Below are positions 6,135 to 6,804 of a stretch of DNA of 6,804 bases, one piece after another (position 1 is the stretch's first letter; every line of letters begins with the position of its first letter). The DNA is from CAZLBV01 sp964557845. GTDB lineage: Bacteria; Acidobacteriota; Aminicenantia; Aminicenantales; Aminicenantaceae. Position numbers and translations under genes: made by a program. Below the pieces are notes generated by a model. It saw only the letters and a program-made list of their open reading frames with translations, was not told where the DNA came from and ran no database searches. Where the stretch lies: NCBI GenBank assembly GCA_964557845.1, contig CAZLBV010000189.1, forward strand, positions 1-6,804. Reading direction: 5' to 3'.

Positions 6135-6594
6135 ATTGACTCCTTTGTAATATGGATATTGCACGATATATTTGCTCTAAAAGCATGACTCGACTCAATT
6201 CATGCGAGTATGTCATTTTTGAAAGGGAAAGAAGATAATCGGCTTTAGATAAAATTTGATTTCCTAATCCTAAAAATCCTCCCACTACAATGGTTATGAT
6301 CTTTCCAGTCCTGGCCGAAGTTTTATCAAGGAATCGAGCGAATTCATTTGATCTCAATTCTTTTCCAGTATCGGTTAAACAGACAACAAAATCGTCTTTA
6401 ATGTGCCTTTCCAGATTGGCCGCTTCAATCTCCAAAATCTTTTCTGAATACTTCTCAGATATTCCTTTAGCTTCCTTGGTTTCAATCAATTCACATTTAG
6501 CTTTCAAATTGATCTTTCTAAGGTAGCTGTCCTGAAGATTTTTCAACTCCGGATCAGATGTTCTACCCGGCCATAAAATTTTAAGACGTATCAT
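6124..6594 (-). CDS. rlmH: 23S rRNA (pseudouridine1915-N3)-methyltransferase
   Basis: RlmH methylates N3 of pseudouridine 1915 in helix 69 of 23S rRNA on assembled 70S ribosomes. It is a small SPOUT (alpha/beta knot) enzyme acting as a dimer. The length of 156 residues matches the Escherichia coli enzyme (155). Visible blocks are LTDTGKELRSNEFARFL (73-89), the SAM-binding IVVGGFLGL (102-110) and the knot region LSLSKMTYSHELSRVMLLEQ (122-141), followed by IYRA. The C-terminus is QYAK, where family members usually end in a PYH(K/R)-like tail, so the conserved histidine seems replaced by alanine. The final 11 nt are shared with the start of the DksA-like gene. It is the first gene of a three-gene minus-strand operon; its own ribosome binding site is weak (AAGAGA). 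Confidence 0.95.
   Translation of the reverse strand: MIRLKILWPGRTSDPELKNLQDSYLRKINLKAKCELIETKEAKGISEKYSEKILEIEAANLERHIKDDFVVCLTDTGKELRSNEFARFLDKTSARTGKIITIVVGGFLGLGNQILSKADYLLSLSKMTYSHELSRVMLLEQIYRAISILQRSQYAK
6139..6146 (-). promoter_or_regulatory. Strong ribosome binding site fixing the DksA-like start
   Basis: On the minus strand AAAGGAGT is followed by CAAT and then ATG. It lies inside the last codons of rlmH and selects the ATG at 6134 over the in-frame ATG at 6164. Confidence 0.8.
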
Positions 6595-6651
6595 TCTCTT
6601 TTAATCCCTATCCACAACGTTTCAACCATAGATAAAAAAACGAGTCAATAC

Positions 6652-6680
6652 AAAATAAGTTGTTAAAGTGAAAAAGTCAA
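6652..6680 (-). promoter_or_regulatory. Candidate promoter of the rlmH operon
   Basis: On the minus strand TTGACT (6680-6675) is separated by 17 bases from TATTTT (6657-6652). The -35 box matches five of six positions and the -10 box four of six. Transcription would start about 50 bases before the rlmH ATG. A second TTGACT lies at 6647-6642 but has no good -10 box at the right distance. Confidence 0.4.
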
Positions 6681-6771
6681 CCCATTTTTAAACCTATTTT
6701 TAAAAACAGTCTTTTCACTCTTTCCAATCGGGGCAATGCCACCCTGATCTGCCACGCTAATAATTCAATCT

Positions 6772-6782
6772 GGGACTGTCCC
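6772..6782. repeat. GGGAC-T-GTCCC palindrome, possible REP-like repeat
   Basis: This is a perfect 5-bp inverted repeat around one T, followed by more C residues. GGGGACTGTCCCC-like words are, to my recollection, common intergenic repeats in several environmental bacteria and are often found near REP-associated transposases. A single copy in this window proves nothing. Confidence 0.25.
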
Positions 6783-6804
6783 CCCATAACTTTTCCAATA
6801 AATA

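Larger units (their letters stand above)
6595..6804. other. Right-edge intergenic region with short repeats
   Basis: This 210-base region holds the candidate rlmH promoter, a direct repeat ATTTTTAAA at 6684-6692 and 6696-6704, and the small palindromes GGCAATGCC (6732-6740) and GGGAC-T-GTCCC (6772-6782). On the minus strand one frame is open from the window edge to a TGA at 6679-6677 (about 42 codons, containing MGGQSQIELL). It has no recognisable family or ribosome binding site, so I do not call it a gene. It could be the end of a gene lying outside the window. Confidence 0.5.

Noticed and set aside
6642..6647. Second TTGACT as the rlmH promoter
   Set aside because: At 17-base spacing it faces TTGAAA, which is not a credible -10 box; the upstream pair at 6652-6680 is better.
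6667..6719. Inverted repeat AGTGAAAA/TTTTCACT around the rlmH promoter region
   Set aside because: Eight bases, AT-rich, 37 bases apart: too weak to claim an operator.

Overview
The window is compact bacterial DNA, AT-rich over most of its length, carrying eight recognisable protein-coding genes and two short gene-free edges. Lineage cannot be fixed from the sequence. The DUF4388/PATAN-J-domain-TPR protein, the two-gene NAD synthetase and the DksA-type protein beside rlmH fit a Gram-negative-type environmental lineage (Desulfobacterota, Acidobacteriota/Aminicenantia or a candidate phylum). This is inference only. No phage genes, CRISPR array, tRNA, rRNA or intact insertion sequence was seen.

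Layout. Bases 1-352 hold no convincing gene. The left part is much more GC-rich than the rest and contains a long imperfect hairpin (115-215), the most unusual object in the window. Bases 353-1846 (minus) encode a DUF4388 + J-domain + TPR protein, transcribed divergently from a plus-strand operon (1999-4372). That operon encodes a stand-alone NAD synthetase glutaminase subunit, the NadE synthetase subunit overlapping it by 11 nt, and the 16S rRNA methyltransferase RsmI in a short form. A separate plus-strand small heat shock protein gene (4482-4958) has a good sigma70-type promoter, a strong ribosome binding site and a strong intrinsic terminator (4978-5012).

Convergent to it, a tightly overlapped minus-strand operon reads rlmH (6594-6124), a DksA/TraR-type zinc-finger regulator (6134-5763) and a ComF-type phosphoribosyltransferase (5763-5011). 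A candidate promoter lies at 6652-6680. Bases 6595-6804 are non-coding apart from a doubtful open frame at the edge, and end in a GGGAC-T-GTCCC palindrome.

The genes are mostly housekeeping: the last step of NAD synthesis, two rRNA methylations near the decoding centre (C1402 of 16S, pseudouridine 1915 of 23S), proteostasis (J-protein, Hsp20) and transcription control (DksA-like). I see no complete new defence or mobile system. The points most worth a second look are the 101-nt hairpin, whose helix interruptions in the wobble class are all G-U on the plus strand, the CPSC motif in the Hsp20, the split NAD synthetase, and the rlmH tail that appears shaped by the start codon of the next gene.
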